Below, one piece after another: positions 45,297-58,571 of a DNA stretch of 64,000 bases. The notes under the pieces were generated by a model that made no database searches, was not told where the DNA came from, and saw only the letters and a program-made list of their open reading frames with translations. Made by a program: the position numbers and the translations under genes. Every line of letters starts with the position of its first letter. The stretch's first letter is position 1. The DNA comes from CAVPWP01 sp050789285 (GTDB lineage: Bacteria; Pseudomonadota; Alphaproteobacteria; Rhodobacterales; Rhodobacteraceae), in contig NZ_JBOUVX010000002.1 of the NCBI RefSeq assembly GCF_050789285.1, forward strand, positions 620,001 through 684,000, given 5' to 3'.

Positions 45297-46089
45297 CCCC
45301 GGGCAGGCGCAGCTCGCGCATGAGTTCGCGCAGTTCCTGCCGCGCCGCCACGTTCGACAGGTTCAGCTTGACGACCCCGATGTCGCGGAGATCAAGCAGC
45401 GTCAGGCCGCGCGGGAAAAGCTCGCGGAAGATGACACGCTCGCTGAAGCCGGGCGCCACACGAAACCCGATGCGTTTCGACAGCGCTTGCACGGCGTCGG
45501 CGATCTTCTTCTTGTTGTGCATCTGCTGGGGTCCGGTGCGGTTGCGCACGACGACCCAGTCGATGGGCTTGAGGCCGGCCTTCGCCCGCAACTGCCGCGC
45601 GTTCCAGACCATCTCGGAATAGATCGACGGGCCAAGAACGCGGTTCGAATCCGCGTCGATCCGGGCCAGCAGATCAAAGTCGATGAAGCTGTCGTTCAGC
45701 GGCGTGATCAACGTGTCGGCGAGCGTATGCGCCACCTGGCTGAGCCGTGTATGCGAGCCGGGGCAGTCGATCAGGATGAAATCGGCCTCTTCCTCCATCC
45801 CGATCACCGCCTGGCTCAGCCGATGGTCATAGATGTTCTCACCAGGACGTAGCGCATCGGGCGCGACTTCGGGCAGGTCGCGGAAGGCGGGGCAGGGAAG
45901 CAGAATGCCGTGCTTGGCAATGAACTTCTGGCGGTTCTCGACGTAGCGGGCAAAGCTGCGCTGGCGCAGGTCGAGGTCAAGCACCCCGACCTTGTGCCCC
46001 ATCCGCACAAGCGCGGTGGCCACATGCATGGCCGTCGTCGACTTGCCGCTGCCGCCCTTTTCGTTGCCGACGACGATGATATGCGCCAC
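45280..46089 (-). CDS. mipZ: Division-plane positioning ATPase MipZ
   Basis: A 269-residue ParA/MinD-like ATPase. EKGGSGKST is the deviant Walker A, DLDLRQRSFARYVENR is the MipZ-specific Walker A' region, and ILIDCPGSHTRLSQVAHTLADTLITPLNDSFIDFDLL is the Walker B region diagnostic of MipZ. It forms a gradient from the ParB-bound poles and blocks FtsZ assembly there, placing the septum at midcell. No parB is near, as usual. The start MAHIIVVGNEKGG is the family start. Confidence 0.94.
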   Translation of the reverse strand: MAHIIVVGNEKGGSGKSTTAMHVATALVRMGHKVGVLDLDLRQRSFARYVENRQKFIAKHGILLPCPAFRDLPEVAPDALRPGENIYDHRLSQAVIGMEEEADFILIDCPGSHTRLSQVAHTLADTLITPLNDSFIDFDLLARIDADSNRVLGPSIYSEMVWNARQLRAKAGLKPIDWVVVRNRTGPQQMHNKKKIADAVQALSKRIGFRVAPGFSERVIFRELFPRGLTLLDLRDIGVVKLNLSNVAARQELRELMRELRLPGVSVEF

Positions 46090-46194
46090 TGACTGCCCCC
46101 GCCTTGTTCGGCCTTGCCCGGCCGTGCGCCGGTTTCGGACACTATATGTTGCGTGCGCCGCGGGGGAAAGTGGGCAGGGGCAGGGAATGCCGCA

Positions 46195-46689
46195 TCACGC
46201 GGGCAGGATCACCCGGTTGACGATGTGAAGGATCCCGTTCGAGGCGACGATGTCGGCGCGGACAACAGTCGCGTCGTTCACGCGCACGGTTCCGCCCGTG
46301 CCGTCGACGAGCACGGTCTGGCCCTGAAGGGTCGGCACGTTGCGCCGAGTGCCAGCGAACTGGGCCGAGGGATTGGCGCCCGCCAAGGCATGATAGGTCA
46401 GAAGGTTGATAAGCTGCCGTCGGTTCTCGGGCTGCAGAAGGGCCGCGAGCTGGCCGTCGGGCAGCGCGGCGAAGGCCGCGTTCGTCGGCGCGAACACCGT
46501 GAACGGCCCCGGGCCGTCAAGCGTCTCGGCAAGACCCACTGCTTCGATCGCCGATACGAACGTTGACAGATCGGGCGTTGCGCGGGCGATGTCGATTATG
46601 GTGTTGCCGGCGCGTCCGACCGAGCATGCCGAAAGAAGAAGGGTTGATCCCAGGGCGGCCGTTCCAGCCAGCAGCGCACGACGTCTCAT
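46195..46689 (-). CDS. Fasciclin-domain lipoprotein
   Basis: A 164-residue protein with a lipobox (TLLLSAC, Cys22) and one fasciclin (FAS1/beta-Ig-H3) domain: PFTVFAPTNAAFAALPDGQL and VNDATVVRADIVASNGILHIVNRVILP are the two conserved halves. It would sit on the membrane facing the periplasm. ATG 46689 has GAGGGA upstream. It lies downstream of a second fasciclin gene in the same direction, but a hairpin in between suggests separate transcripts. Confidence 0.9.
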   Translation of the reverse strand: MRRRALLAGTAALGSTLLLSACSVGRAGNTIIDIARATPDLSTFVSAIEAVGLAETLDGPGPFTVFAPTNAAFAALPDGQLAALLQPENRRQLINLLTYHALAGANPSAQFAGTRRNVPTLQGQTVLVDGTGGTVRVNDATVVRADIVASNGILHIVNRVILPA

Positions 46690-46728
46690 GTGTCCCTCCA
46701 GCATCTGTGGAGGGCAGTGTGCGTGGGT

Positions 46729-46756
46729 CCGGGGCGGACCGCAATGCCCGCCCCGG
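46729..46756 (-). terminator. GC-rich hairpin between the two fasciclin genes
   Basis: CCGGGGCGG (46729-46737) pairs perfectly with CCGCCCCGG (46748-46756). It is 28 bases past the stop of the upstream fasciclin gene, in the direction of transcription. No T-run. Confidence 0.5.
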
Positions 46757-46783
46757 CCCATCGGTGTGCCTTTCGGCCGGGTC

Positions 46784-47269
46784 TTACGACTCCGGCGGGA
46801 GGATCACGGCGTCGATGACGTGGATCACGCCGTTCGAGGCTTCGATATCGGCCGACACGACGTTGGCTTCGTTCACCTTCACGCCGCCTTCGGTCATGAT
46901 CGTCACGTTGGCACCCTGGACGGTGGCGGCTTCCATGCCGTTCGTCAGGTCACCCGACATCACTTTGCCCGGCACGACGTGGTAGGTGAGGATCGCGACG
47001 AGCTGGTCGCGGTTCTCGGGGAGGAGCAGCGATTCGACGGTGCCTTCCGGCAGCGCGGCGAAGGCTTCGTCGGTCGGCGCGAACACGGTGAACGGGCCTT
47101 CGCCCTTCAGCGTATCAACCAGGCCGGCGGCCTGCACCGCGGCGACGAGCGTCGTGAACGACCCGGCCTCAACGGCGGTGTCCACGATGTCCTTCGAGTG
47201 GCTCATGGCGAACGCGGCGCTGCCGAGGGCGGTGGCGGCCGTGAGGGCGATGAAAGTTCTGCGGATCAT
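46784..47269 (-). CDS. Secreted fasciclin-domain protein
   Basis: A 161-residue single-FAS1-domain protein with a signal peptide (MIRRTFIALTAATALGSAAFA). PFTVFAPTDEAFAALPEGTVESLL and VNEANVVSADIEASNGVIHVIDAVILPP are the conserved halves. In Rhodobacter sphaeroides a fasciclin gene belongs to the sigma-E singlet-oxygen regulon (family knowledge). Here a TGATCC at 47351-47346 (minus strand) is followed 20 bases later by TAA, close to but longer than the published spacing. It is divergent from msrPQ, which repairs oxidised periplasmic Met, a sensible partner. Confidence 0.92.
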   Translation of the reverse strand: MIRRTFIALTAATALGSAAFAMSHSKDIVDTAVEAGSFTTLVAAVQAAGLVDTLKGEGPFTVFAPTDEAFAALPEGTVESLLLPENRDQLVAILTYHVVPGKVMSGDLTNGMEAATVQGANVTIMTEGGVKVNEANVVSADIEASNGVIHVIDAVILPPES

Positions 47270-47578
47270 GTTAGTCCCTTTCGATGGCTTTCAGTGAATG
47301 CCGTGTTATCGGCATCGGGGGGTTAAACGCAGCCGACGCACTGCCGGATCATCGGGGATTTCCGCGTGTCGCACTTGACGGAGACGGAACTCGGGCTAAG
47401 CCGTGCCCGCTTAAGCTTTCCACTCACGATAAGGTTACCGTGGGCCCCGCGGGCGTGATCCGCGCGCCCCAGTTCCAAGCAGGGCGCGGGGTTGAACGCA
47501 ATCGTGAGGCGACTTGGTTTTGCCTTGGCGCAGAACTGGAATAGGTCCACTTCTGAACAGGAACAGGAGGGATGCAGA
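47270..47578. other. Divergent regulatory region between fasciclin and msrP genes
   Basis: About 310 bases without a supported gene; two short overlapping frames have no ribosome-binding site. It must hold both promoters. A TGATCC-N20-TAA arrangement toward the fasciclin gene is the only promoter-like signal noticed. Confidence 0.45.
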
Positions 47579-48511
47579 ATGGCCGGACGATACAAAGGCG
47601 ACCTTGCCTGGTCTGCCGTGACCCCGAAGTCGGATTATCTCAATCGCCGGCAACTGATCCTTTCGGCGGGGGCGGCTGCGACCGTGGGTGTGACTGGCGG
47701 TCCGGCGTTGGCCAGCATCGCGACCGTGCCAAGCCGCTATTCGACCGACGAGACTCCGAACACCTGGGACGAGATCACAAGCTACAACAACTTCTACGAG
47801 TTCGGCACCGACAAGGAAGACCCAAAGCGCAACGCCGGCCGGCTGACGATCGATCCCTGGGCCGTCCAGATCGACGGCCTGGTCGAGCGGCCCGGCAGCT
47901 ATGACTTCGGCGATATCGTCGCGGGCGTGCAGATGGAGGAGCGCATCTATCGTCTGCGCTGCGTCGAGGCGTGGTCGATGGTCGTGCCGTGGGTGGGGTT
48001 CGAGCTGAAGGACCTTCTTGACCGGGTCGGTGTGCAGCCGTCGGCACGGTACGTGGCGTTCGAAACCCTGGCGCGGCCCGACGAGATGCCGGGTCTTCGC
48101 TATCCGGTGCTGGACTGGCCCTACCGCGAAGGTCTGCGCCTTGACGAGGCGATGCACCCGCTGACGATCCTTGCCACCGGAATCTATGGCGAGGCGTTGC
48201 CCAACCAGAACGGCGCGCCGCTGCGGCTGGTCGTTCCATGGAAGTACGGCTTCAAGTCGATCAAGTCGATCGTGCGGATCACGCTGACGGCGGACGAGCC
48301 CCCGGCAAGCTGGAACATGGCGCAGCCGAACGAATACGGATTTTACAGCAACGTGAACCCCGAGGTGGATCACCCGCGCTGGAGCCAGGCGACCGAGAGG
48401 CGGATCGGCGGGGGGCTGTTCGCGGGGCGACAGCCGACGCTAATGTTCAATGGCTACGCCGACGAGGTCGCGGGGCTTTACGCCGGAATGGATCTGGCGA
48501 AGTTCTATTGA
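47579..48511 (+). CDS. msrP: Protein-methionine-sulfoxide reductase catalytic subunit MsrP (YedY)
   Basis: A 310-residue periplasmic molybdoenzyme that reduces oxidised methionine residues in envelope proteins. It has a twin-arginine signal (NRRQLILSAGAAATVG), the Mo-coordinating Cys in YRLRCVEAWSMVVPWVG, and the MsrP-typical PWKYGFKSIKSI. ATG 47579 follows AGGAGG; a longer frame from 47492 lacks support. It overlaps msrQ by one base (TGATG), so catalytic and membrane subunits are coupled. Confidence 0.95.
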   Translation: MAGRYKGDLAWSAVTPKSDYLNRRQLILSAGAAATVGVTGGPALASIATVPSRYSTDETPNTWDEITSYNNFYEFGTDKEDPKRNAGRLTIDPWAVQIDGLVERPGSYDFGDIVAGVQMEERIYRLRCVEAWSMVVPWVGFELKDLLDRVGVQPSARYVAFETLARPDEMPGLRYPVLDWPYREGLRLDEAMHPLTILATGIYGEALPNQNGAPLRLVVPWKYGFKSIKSIVRITLTADEPPASWNMAQPNEYGFYSNVNPEVDHPRWSQATERRIGGGLFAGRQPTLMFNGYADEVAGLYAGMDLAKFY

Positions 48512-49119
48512 TGACGCTTGCGCAGACCATCAACGGGACGCTGCGGCGCCTGCCGACCTGGCCGGTCTATGTACTGGGCGCGTTGCCGCCCGTGTGGTTT
48601 TTTTGGCTGGGGCTGACCGGCGGCCTTGGCGTCGAGCCGATCAAGGAGCTTGAGCACCGTCTCGGGCTTCTGGCGCTGCAGATGATGATCGCGACCCTTG
48701 CCGTCACGCCGCTGCGCCGGTTCACCGGCGTCAGCCTGCTTCGGTTTCGCCGGGCGCTGGGTCTGATCACCTTCTACTATATTGTCTGCCATCTTCTGGT
48801 GTGGCTGGTGCTGGACGTCCGGGTTCCCGCCCTGATCTGGCAGGACATCCTCAAGCGGCCCTACATCACCATCGGCATGGTGGCCTTCCTTGTGCTGGCT
48901 CCCCTGGCGGCGACGTCGAACGACTGGTCGGTTCGCCGTCTGGGCGCCGTGCGCTGGCGGCGGCTTCACCAGCTGTCCTATGCGGCGGCGATTCTTGGGG
49001 CAGGGCACTTCGTGATGCTGTCCAAGGGGCTTCAGATCGAGCCGCTGGCCTATCTGGCGACGATTCTGGTGCTTCTCGCGCTGCGCATCGACCTTCCCCG
49101 GCGCCGAGTCGCGGCCTGA
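48511..49119 (+). CDS. msrQ: MsrPQ heme-containing membrane subunit MsrQ (YedZ)
   Basis: A 202-residue inner-membrane cytochrome b-type subunit that passes electrons from quinol or flavin to MsrP. It has about six helices and the ferric-reductase-like histidines in YIVCHLLVWLVLD, RLHQLSYAAAILGAGHFVM. ATG 48511 shares one base with the msrP stop. A small hairpin GACCCG-GAAT-CGGGTC follows the stop at 49121-49136 and may help end the transcript before the rrn promoter. Confidence 0.94.
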   Translation: MTLAQTINGTLRRLPTWPVYVLGALPPVWFFWLGLTGGLGVEPIKELEHRLGLLALQMMIATLAVTPLRRFTGVSLLRFRRALGLITFYYIVCHLLVWLVLDVRVPALIWQDILKRPYITIGMVAFLVLAPLAATSNDWSVRRLGAVRWRRLHQLSYAAAILGAGHFVMLSKGLQIEPLAYLATILVLLALRIDLPRRRVAA

Positions 49120-49355
49120 GGACCCGGAATCGGGTCGCAAGTGGACGAGTCGCGCGCCAGATGGCGCCCTGAAGCCTGCCGAGTCTGTGGAAAACCCCGT
49201 GGCAAACCCCGATTCAGGCCGGATTCCGACCGGTTGACGTAGGGTCCGGCATGCCGCGCTGCGGAGAAAATAGTCGCCACGACGCGGCTAAGCCCCAGAT
49301 TTTGTGCGGGAATTCGAGGCCTCCAAAAAAATGTCATCTTTCTCGAAAAAAGCCC
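49120..49355. other. Upstream region of the rrn operon with A-tracts
   Basis: No gene supported. A short hairpin lies at 49121-49136. A-rich blocks at 49325-49331 and 49345-49351 directly precede the rrn -35 and look like an UP element. Confidence 0.5.
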
Positions 49356-49384
49356 TTGCGGAGGTCGGGCGGCATCCGTAAATA
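49356..49384 (+). promoter_or_regulatory. rrn operon promoter
   Basis: TTGCGG (49356-49361), 17-bp spacer, TAAATA (49379-49384), about 360 bases before 16S, with A-tracts upstream. It fits an alphaproteobacterial sigma-70 rRNA promoter. Confidence 0.7.
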
Positions 49385-49745
49385 CCCGCTCACCGAGACG
49401 GCGACGATGCCTGACCGGGAAAAAACAGAGGCAGACGAGGCGGGGCGCGCCAAGGAAGATAGGGCGCACTCAGTCAATTTTGTCTCTCCGCTCTTTGAAA
49501 TCGCTGGTAACTGAAGAGATATGTGGGCGGTTTGGTCCATACGATGGATCAACATCTGCATATCAACCTTCCTAGGCGTCCGGGCAACCAGGCGTCGATG
49601 ATGGAAGTGTCAGCTTCACTGTTTGAGCAGGTTTCGGTTTCCTCGAGAAACTGAAGCACGCATCAGACAGATGACTCCATCCGGTCAACGCCGGATGGGA
49701 TGTGCAGAGGTTCGAACGTCAAGGATAGGTCGGCAACGGCCTTTC
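49385..49745 (+). other. rRNA leader with boxA-like element
   Basis: Transcribed leader before 16S. GCTCTTTGAAA at 49490-49500 resembles the boxA antitermination signal. A short open frame at 49251-49514 overlaps promoter and leader and is not a gene. Confidence 0.55.
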
Positions 49746-51217
<1,472 letters not shown>

Positions 51218-51345
51218 GCTTCTGGCAGACAGGCTTGCCTGTTTCGTGAAGCACTTAGCAGCGACGCAAGTCGCAAACATACGGTCCAGGCCGTCCTCAT
51301 ATCTCTTCAGTACTTAGGGTTTCGCCGTGCTGCGCGGAACGCCAT

Positions 51346-51421
51346 GGGGCGTTAGCTCAGCTGGGAGAGCACCTGCTTTGCAAGCAGGGGGTCATCGGTT
51401 CGATCCCGATACGCTCCACCA
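51346..51421 (+). tRNA. tRNA-Ala (TGC)
   Basis: A 76-nt cloverleaf with CCA encoded. The anticodon stem-loop is CCTGC-TTTGCAA-GCAGG, anticodon TGC; acceptor GGGGCGT pairs with ACGCTCC through one G-T. It is the first tRNA of the 16S-23S spacer, whereas tRNA-Ile usually comes first. Confidence 0.96.
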
Positions 51422-51424
51422 GAT

Positions 51425-51501
<77 letters not shown>

Positions 51502-51787
51502 TCATGGATGGTTTGACCGTTCAGTGCCCGATGCGGGCATTGTGCCGTCCAACCGGACGAAATTTGACATCGTTTAGAGAGATACACATCAGTTTCATGC
51601 TGATCCCGGCAGTGCGCCGTGGATCTGTGGCGCTGGTCTTCGGACCAACCGCGAGGCATGTAACTATCCAAGTCAAGTACACTAACCTGCATGGGGGAGA
51701 CCTCATGCGTGTCCGCCGGACGAACCAGCCGGCGGGCGGGAAAAGTGATGCTTTTGATCCAGGCGAAGCCTTGCTTCTTCTGGGTCA
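51502..51787 (+). other. 16S-23S spacer, part after the tRNAs
   Basis: About 285 nt before 23S. No gene. GGGTCAAATCAAGC near 51781-51794 is complementary to GCTTGATTTGAC at the 23S 3' end, forming the processing stem around 23S. Confidence 0.6.
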
Positions 51788-54617
<2,830 letters not shown>

Positions 54618-54689
54618 ACTCAGTGGAAGCCAGACTTCGACTGATCGAAAGCACACTACAGTGTCGACTTGGAGCATGTTCTTCTCTTG

Positions 54690-54806
54690 GTTTGGTGGTC
54701 ATAGCGCGAGCAAAACACCCGATCCCATCCCGAACTCGGCAGTTAAGTGCCGTTGCGCCGATGGTACTGCGTCTCAAGACGTGGGAGAGTAGGTCACCGC
54801 CAAACC
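54690..54806 (+). rRNA. rrf: 5S ribosomal RNA
   Basis: About 117 nt. The ends GTTTGGTGGTC and CACCGCCAAACC pair as the terminal helix; the core CCCGATCCCATCCCGAACTC is the conserved loop B/C region. It lies about 70 bases after 23S. Confidence 0.95.
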
Positions 54807-54883
54807 TAGTGAGGAACATGCCGTATCTCTCTTCTGCGATGCTGCCTCATACACGTTATTCGACGCCATGAGGCCATCTTTGG

Positions 54884-55600
<717 letters not shown>

Positions 55601-55747
55601 CACGGATTTCTTAGGAGCCCCGCCATCGGTCGTTCTCCTTGAACCCGGGATGGCTGATCCCCAGCGCTGCGCCCGGTAGCGAAGTTTGCGCCAGCACAAC
55701 GTCCCGCCGCTTTGAGGGGTTTAGTCTGGGTGTCCTGGGAGAGACAC

Positions 55748-55957
55748 ATGCGAAACGCCTGGCCCGACGATCCTGACATGCCGCTGGCGGACCTGATGAC
55801 GCGCTGGCCGTCGACGATCCCCGTCTTTGTGCGCCGCAGGATGCTTTGCGTCGGCTGTCTCGTCGGCCCGTTTCACACGGTCGGCGACGCCTGCGCGGAA
55901 TACGGGCTGGACGAAGCGGCGTTCATGGCCGAGCTCGCCGAAGCGGCCCGATCATAG
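55748..55957 (+). CDS. DUF1858 (hybrid-cluster-protein-associated) protein
   Basis: A 69-residue protein. DMPLADLMTRWPSTIPVFVRRRMLCVGCLVGPFHTVGDACAEYGLDEAAFMAEL matches DUF1858, with the redox-active CxxC (CVGC). Such domains accompany hybrid cluster protein or denitrification genes and are regulated by NO-responsive factors. ATG 55748 has GGGAGA upstream; an earlier start at 55712 lacks support. The stop is adjacent to that of the convergent Crp/Fnr gene. Confidence 0.88.
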   Translation: MRNAWPDDPDMPLADLMTRWPSTIPVFVRRRMLCVGCLVGPFHTVGDACAEYGLDEAAFMAELAEAARS

Positions 55958-56680
55958 ATCGGACTTCGGCTGCGAGATCAGGACCAGCGCGTGCGGGTCG
56001 AGGACCTTGATCCGCTTGCGCCTGCTTTCCACGAGGCCCTGCTTCTCCCAGGCGCTCAGAAGACGGCTCGCGGTGTGCAGCGTCGTCGCGGTCAGCTCGG
56101 ACAGATCCTGCCGCGTGATGGGAAAGTCGATCTCGATCCCGTCGGGGACCTTGCGGCCCGTCTGATGGATCAGCCGCAGAAGCGCGTTCGCCACGCGCTG
56201 CTCGACCTGCTGGGTCGCCATCTCCACCACGCGGTTCTGGATCTCTCCGAAGCGGTTCCCCAGCGTCCTGTAGGTTTCGGTCGCGAAACCGTCGTAGTCG
56301 GCGACGAAACTGTCCCAGAGCCGCGTCGGCCAGCTCAGGACGATGGACTCGGTCGCCGTGACGGCGGTGGCTGGATAGGTCTCGCGGCCGATCGCCCTGG
56401 CGATGCCCAGCAACTGACCGGACGGTATGTGTAGGGCCGCCACCCGCTCACCGGTCGGGGTGATGCGGACGACGCGGACATAGCCGTCGAGCAGCATGAA
56501 GAACCGCTCCGCTGGCGCGCCCTCGTCGAAGATCGCGACCCCCTCGTCGTATCTCCGCGACGTGGCCTGATCGAGGATCGCGCGGATCTGCGGCCGCTCC
56601 AGCCTGGAGAACGGGGGAAGGTGCGTCAGCAGGCTTTCGTCGAGCCGCGGCAGGATCTTTCGCGGGGCCAGGTCGGTCAC
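55952..56680 (-). CDS. Crp/Fnr-family regulator, NnrR/DNR-like
   Basis: A 242-residue regulator: cNMP-type sensory beta-roll (~25-150), dimer helix (ETYRTLGNRFGEIQNRVVEMATQQVEQRVANALLRLI), and HTH (FPITRQDLSELTATTLHTASRLLSAWEKQGLV). There is no N-terminal cysteine cluster, so it is not an oxygen-sensing Fe-S FNR; the heme/NO-sensing NnrR-DNR type fits the neighbouring nirK. The frame is open to 57106; the GTG at 56680 is the last start before the domain but its site is weak. An NnrR-type dyad lies 81 bases away in the divergent promoter. Confidence 0.88.
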   Translation of the reverse strand: MTDLAPRKILPRLDESLLTHLPPFSRLERPQIRAILDQATSRRYDEGVAIFDEGAPAERFFMLLDGYVRVVRITPTGERVAALHIPSGQLLGIARAIGRETYPATAVTATESIVLSWPTRLWDSFVADYDGFATETYRTLGNRFGEIQNRVVEMATQQVEQRVANALLRLIHQTGRKVPDGIEIDFPITRQDLSELTATTLHTASRLLSAWEKQGLVESRRKRIKVLDPHALVLISQPKSDL

Positions 56681-56760
56681 GTCCGACTTGTGCCACGAAT
56701 GCAGCCGAAAACGCCAACGCAAATGGCGGCAGGACGTCCCCGGGAAAACCGGTCGCGAGT

Positions 56761-56774
56761 TTGTGGAAGCGCAA
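56761..56774. promoter_or_regulatory. NnrR-type operator upstream of pseudoazurin
   Basis: TTGTGGAAGCGCAA reads TTGTG-N4-CGCAA, a good NnrR/FNR-like dyad. Its centre (56767.5) is 41.5 bp before position 56809, which is the expected start for the -10 at 56796. Class II activator spacing. Confidence 0.75.
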
Positions 56775-56795
56775 ATTCCCGCGCGCTGGGAGGAG

Positions 56796-56801
56796 TATTC
56801 T
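56796..56801 (+). promoter_or_regulatory. Candidate -10 element of the pseudoazurin promoter
   Basis: TATTCT at 56796-56801, positioned for an activator bound at 56761-56774. No clear -35, as usual for activator-dependent promoters. Confidence 0.5.
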
Positions 56802-56840
56802 GTGCCTCGACGAACATCGCGATCTGAAAGGAAGAGGAAA

Positions 56841-57272
56841 ATGCTTCGCACTGTTGCAACCGGACTCGCCGTCGCCGTCCTGATAGGGGGCGCCGCGTTC
56901 GCCGAAACCTTCGAGGTCCGGATGCTCAACAAGGGCACCGACGGCGAACGGATGGTATTCGAGCCCGCCTTCATCGAGGCGCAGCCCGGCGACACGATCA
57001 GGTTCGTCGCGGCCGACAAGGGCCACAATGCCGAGATCAACGCGGGCATGGCCCCCGCCGGCGCCGAAGCCTTCAAGGGCAAGATCAACGAAGAGATCGA
57101 GATCACACTCGAGATCGAAGGCGTCTACGGCGTGATCTGCAAGCCGCACTTTGCGATGGGCATGGTGATGACCATCGCCGTCGGCGACGCCACCGTCCCC
57201 GAGGGCTTCCTCGAAGGCCGCGTGCCGCCAAAAGCAAAGGCGCGCTTCGAGGCGCAGCTCGCCAGTCTCTAA
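56841..57272 (+). CDS. Pseudoazurin (blue copper electron donor to nitrite reductase)
   Basis: A 143-residue cupredoxin with a signal peptide (MLRTVATGLAVAVLIGGAAFA). Type 1 copper ligands are His in DKGHNAEI and C/H/M in GVICKPHFAMGM, in the single-domain pseudoazurin order. It carries electrons from the cytochrome bc1 pool to NirK in the periplasm. GAGGAAA precedes the ATG. It is divergent from the NnrR-like gene and 65 bases upstream of nirK, so it is probably co-transcribed with it. Confidence 0.94.
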   Translation: MLRTVATGLAVAVLIGGAAFAETFEVRMLNKGTDGERMVFEPAFIEAQPGDTIRFVAADKGHNAEINAGMAPAGAEAFKGKINEEIEITLEIEGVYGVICKPHFAMGMVMTIAVGDATVPEGFLEGRVPPKAKARFEAQLASL

Positions 57273-57337
57273 ACCCCATCCAACGGTCGGCGGGCACCGC
57301 GCCCGTCGCCGGTCCCACATCCCCGAAGGAGGAACCC

Positions 57338-58555
57338 ATGACCAGAGCCTTCAATCCCGGCCTCAGCAAGACCAGCCGCCGCAACGTTCTGCGCGGCACC
57401 ATGCTCGCCGGCGCCGCCGCCATGACCGGGGCCGGCGCGATGTCGGCACCGCGGATGCCCAGGCTGAACGGCGTGAACGCGGCGTCCGCGCGGCTCTACA
57501 AGGCCGCCGACCCGCAGAACGCCACCAGCGACGCCAAGCCCGCCAACCTGTCGGGTTACACGCGCGTAAAGCAGCAACTCGTTCCCCCGCCCTTCGCACC
57601 CGTCCATGAACAGGTCGCGACCGGCGACCCGAAGATCGTGGAGATCACGCTCGAGACCGAAGAGCGGCTGATGGTCGTCGACGAGGACAACGGCGCGAGC
57701 ATCTGGGCGCTGACCTACAACGGGTCCGTCCCCGGCCCGCTGATCATCGTGCACGTGGGCGACATGGTCGAACTCACCCTGCGCAACCCCGCGTCGAGCA
57801 TGATGGAGCACAACATCGACTTCCACGCGTCGACCGGCGCTCTCGGCGGCGGCGGCCTGACCCACGTCTATCCCGGCGAGGAATGCGTCCTGCGCTGGAA
57901 AGCGACGAAGCCGGGCTGCTTCACCTATCACTGTGCGCCGGGCGGCGACATGATCCCCTATCACGTCACCCACGGCATGAACGGCGCCATCATGGTGCTG
58001 CCGCGCGACGGGCTGAAAGACAGGAACGGCAACCCGCTTCGCTACGACAGCATCGCCTACTTCGGCGAGCAGGACTACTACCTGCCCAAGGACGAAAACG
58101 GCGACTACCGCACCTTCGAGGCCGCCGGCGACGACTATGCCGACAGTCTCGAGGCGATGCGCGGGCTGATCCCGACGCATTCGGTCTTCAACGGCGCGGT
58201 GGGCGCCCTGACCGGGGAAGGGGCCATCAGGGCCAAGGTCGGCGAGACCGTGCTGATGATCCACAACCAGGCGAACCGGGACTCGCGCCCGCACCTGATC
58301 GGGGGTCACGGCAACTACGTCTGGGAATCGTCCTTCACCGACCCGCCGCTCCACGACATGGAGACCTGGTTCGTGCGCGGCGGCAGCGCGGTGGCGGCGA
58401 TGTACACCTTCGAACAGCCGGGCGTCTACGCCTACGTCAACCACAACCTGATCGAAGGCGTGATGCTCGGCGCGACCGCTCACGTGGTGGTCGAAGGCCA
58501 GTGGGACAACGCGCTCATGGAGCAGGTCGTCGCCCCGCGCAGTTTCGAAACCTGA
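57338..58555 (+). CDS. nirK: Copper-containing nitrite reductase
   Basis: A 405-residue trimer-forming enzyme that reduces nitrite to NO in the periplasm. A twin-arginine signal (KTSRRNVLRGTML) is present. Type 1 copper is bound by CFTYHCAPGGDM, type 2 by EHNIDFHAS and the HNLIEG segment; the catalytic Asp (NIDF) and His (GGHGNY) are intact. The two cupredoxin domains span ~90-230 and ~240-395. AAGGAGGA precedes ATG 57338. Overall a functional denitrification gene; nor, nos and nar genes are not in the window. Confidence 0.97.
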   Translation: MTRAFNPGLSKTSRRNVLRGTMLAGAAAMTGAGAMSAPRMPRLNGVNAASARLYKAADPQNATSDAKPANLSGYTRVKQQLVPPPFAPVHEQVATGDPKIVEITLETEERLMVVDEDNGASIWALTYNGSVPGPLIIVHVGDMVELTLRNPASSMMEHNIDFHASTGALGGGGLTHVYPGEECVLRWKATKPGCFTYHCAPGGDMIPYHVTHGMNGAIMVLPRDGLKDRNGNPLRYDSIAYFGEQDYYLPKDENGDYRTFEAAGDDYADSLEAMRGLIPTHSVFNGAVGALTGEGAIRAKVGETVLMIHNQANRDSRPHLIGGHGNYVWESSFTDPPLHDMETWFVRGGSAVAAMYTFEQPGVYAYVNHNLIEGVMLGATAHVVVEGQWDNALMEQVVAPRSFET

Positions 58556-58571
58556 GGGAGGAGGAGGACAG

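Noticed and set aside
46406..47326. A 306-codon plus-strand frame across both fasciclin genes
   Set aside because: Shadow of two clear FAS1 genes on the minus strand.
49251..49514. Short forward frame just before 16S rRNA
   Set aside because: It overlaps the rrn promoter and leader, has no ribosome-binding site and no recognisable protein.
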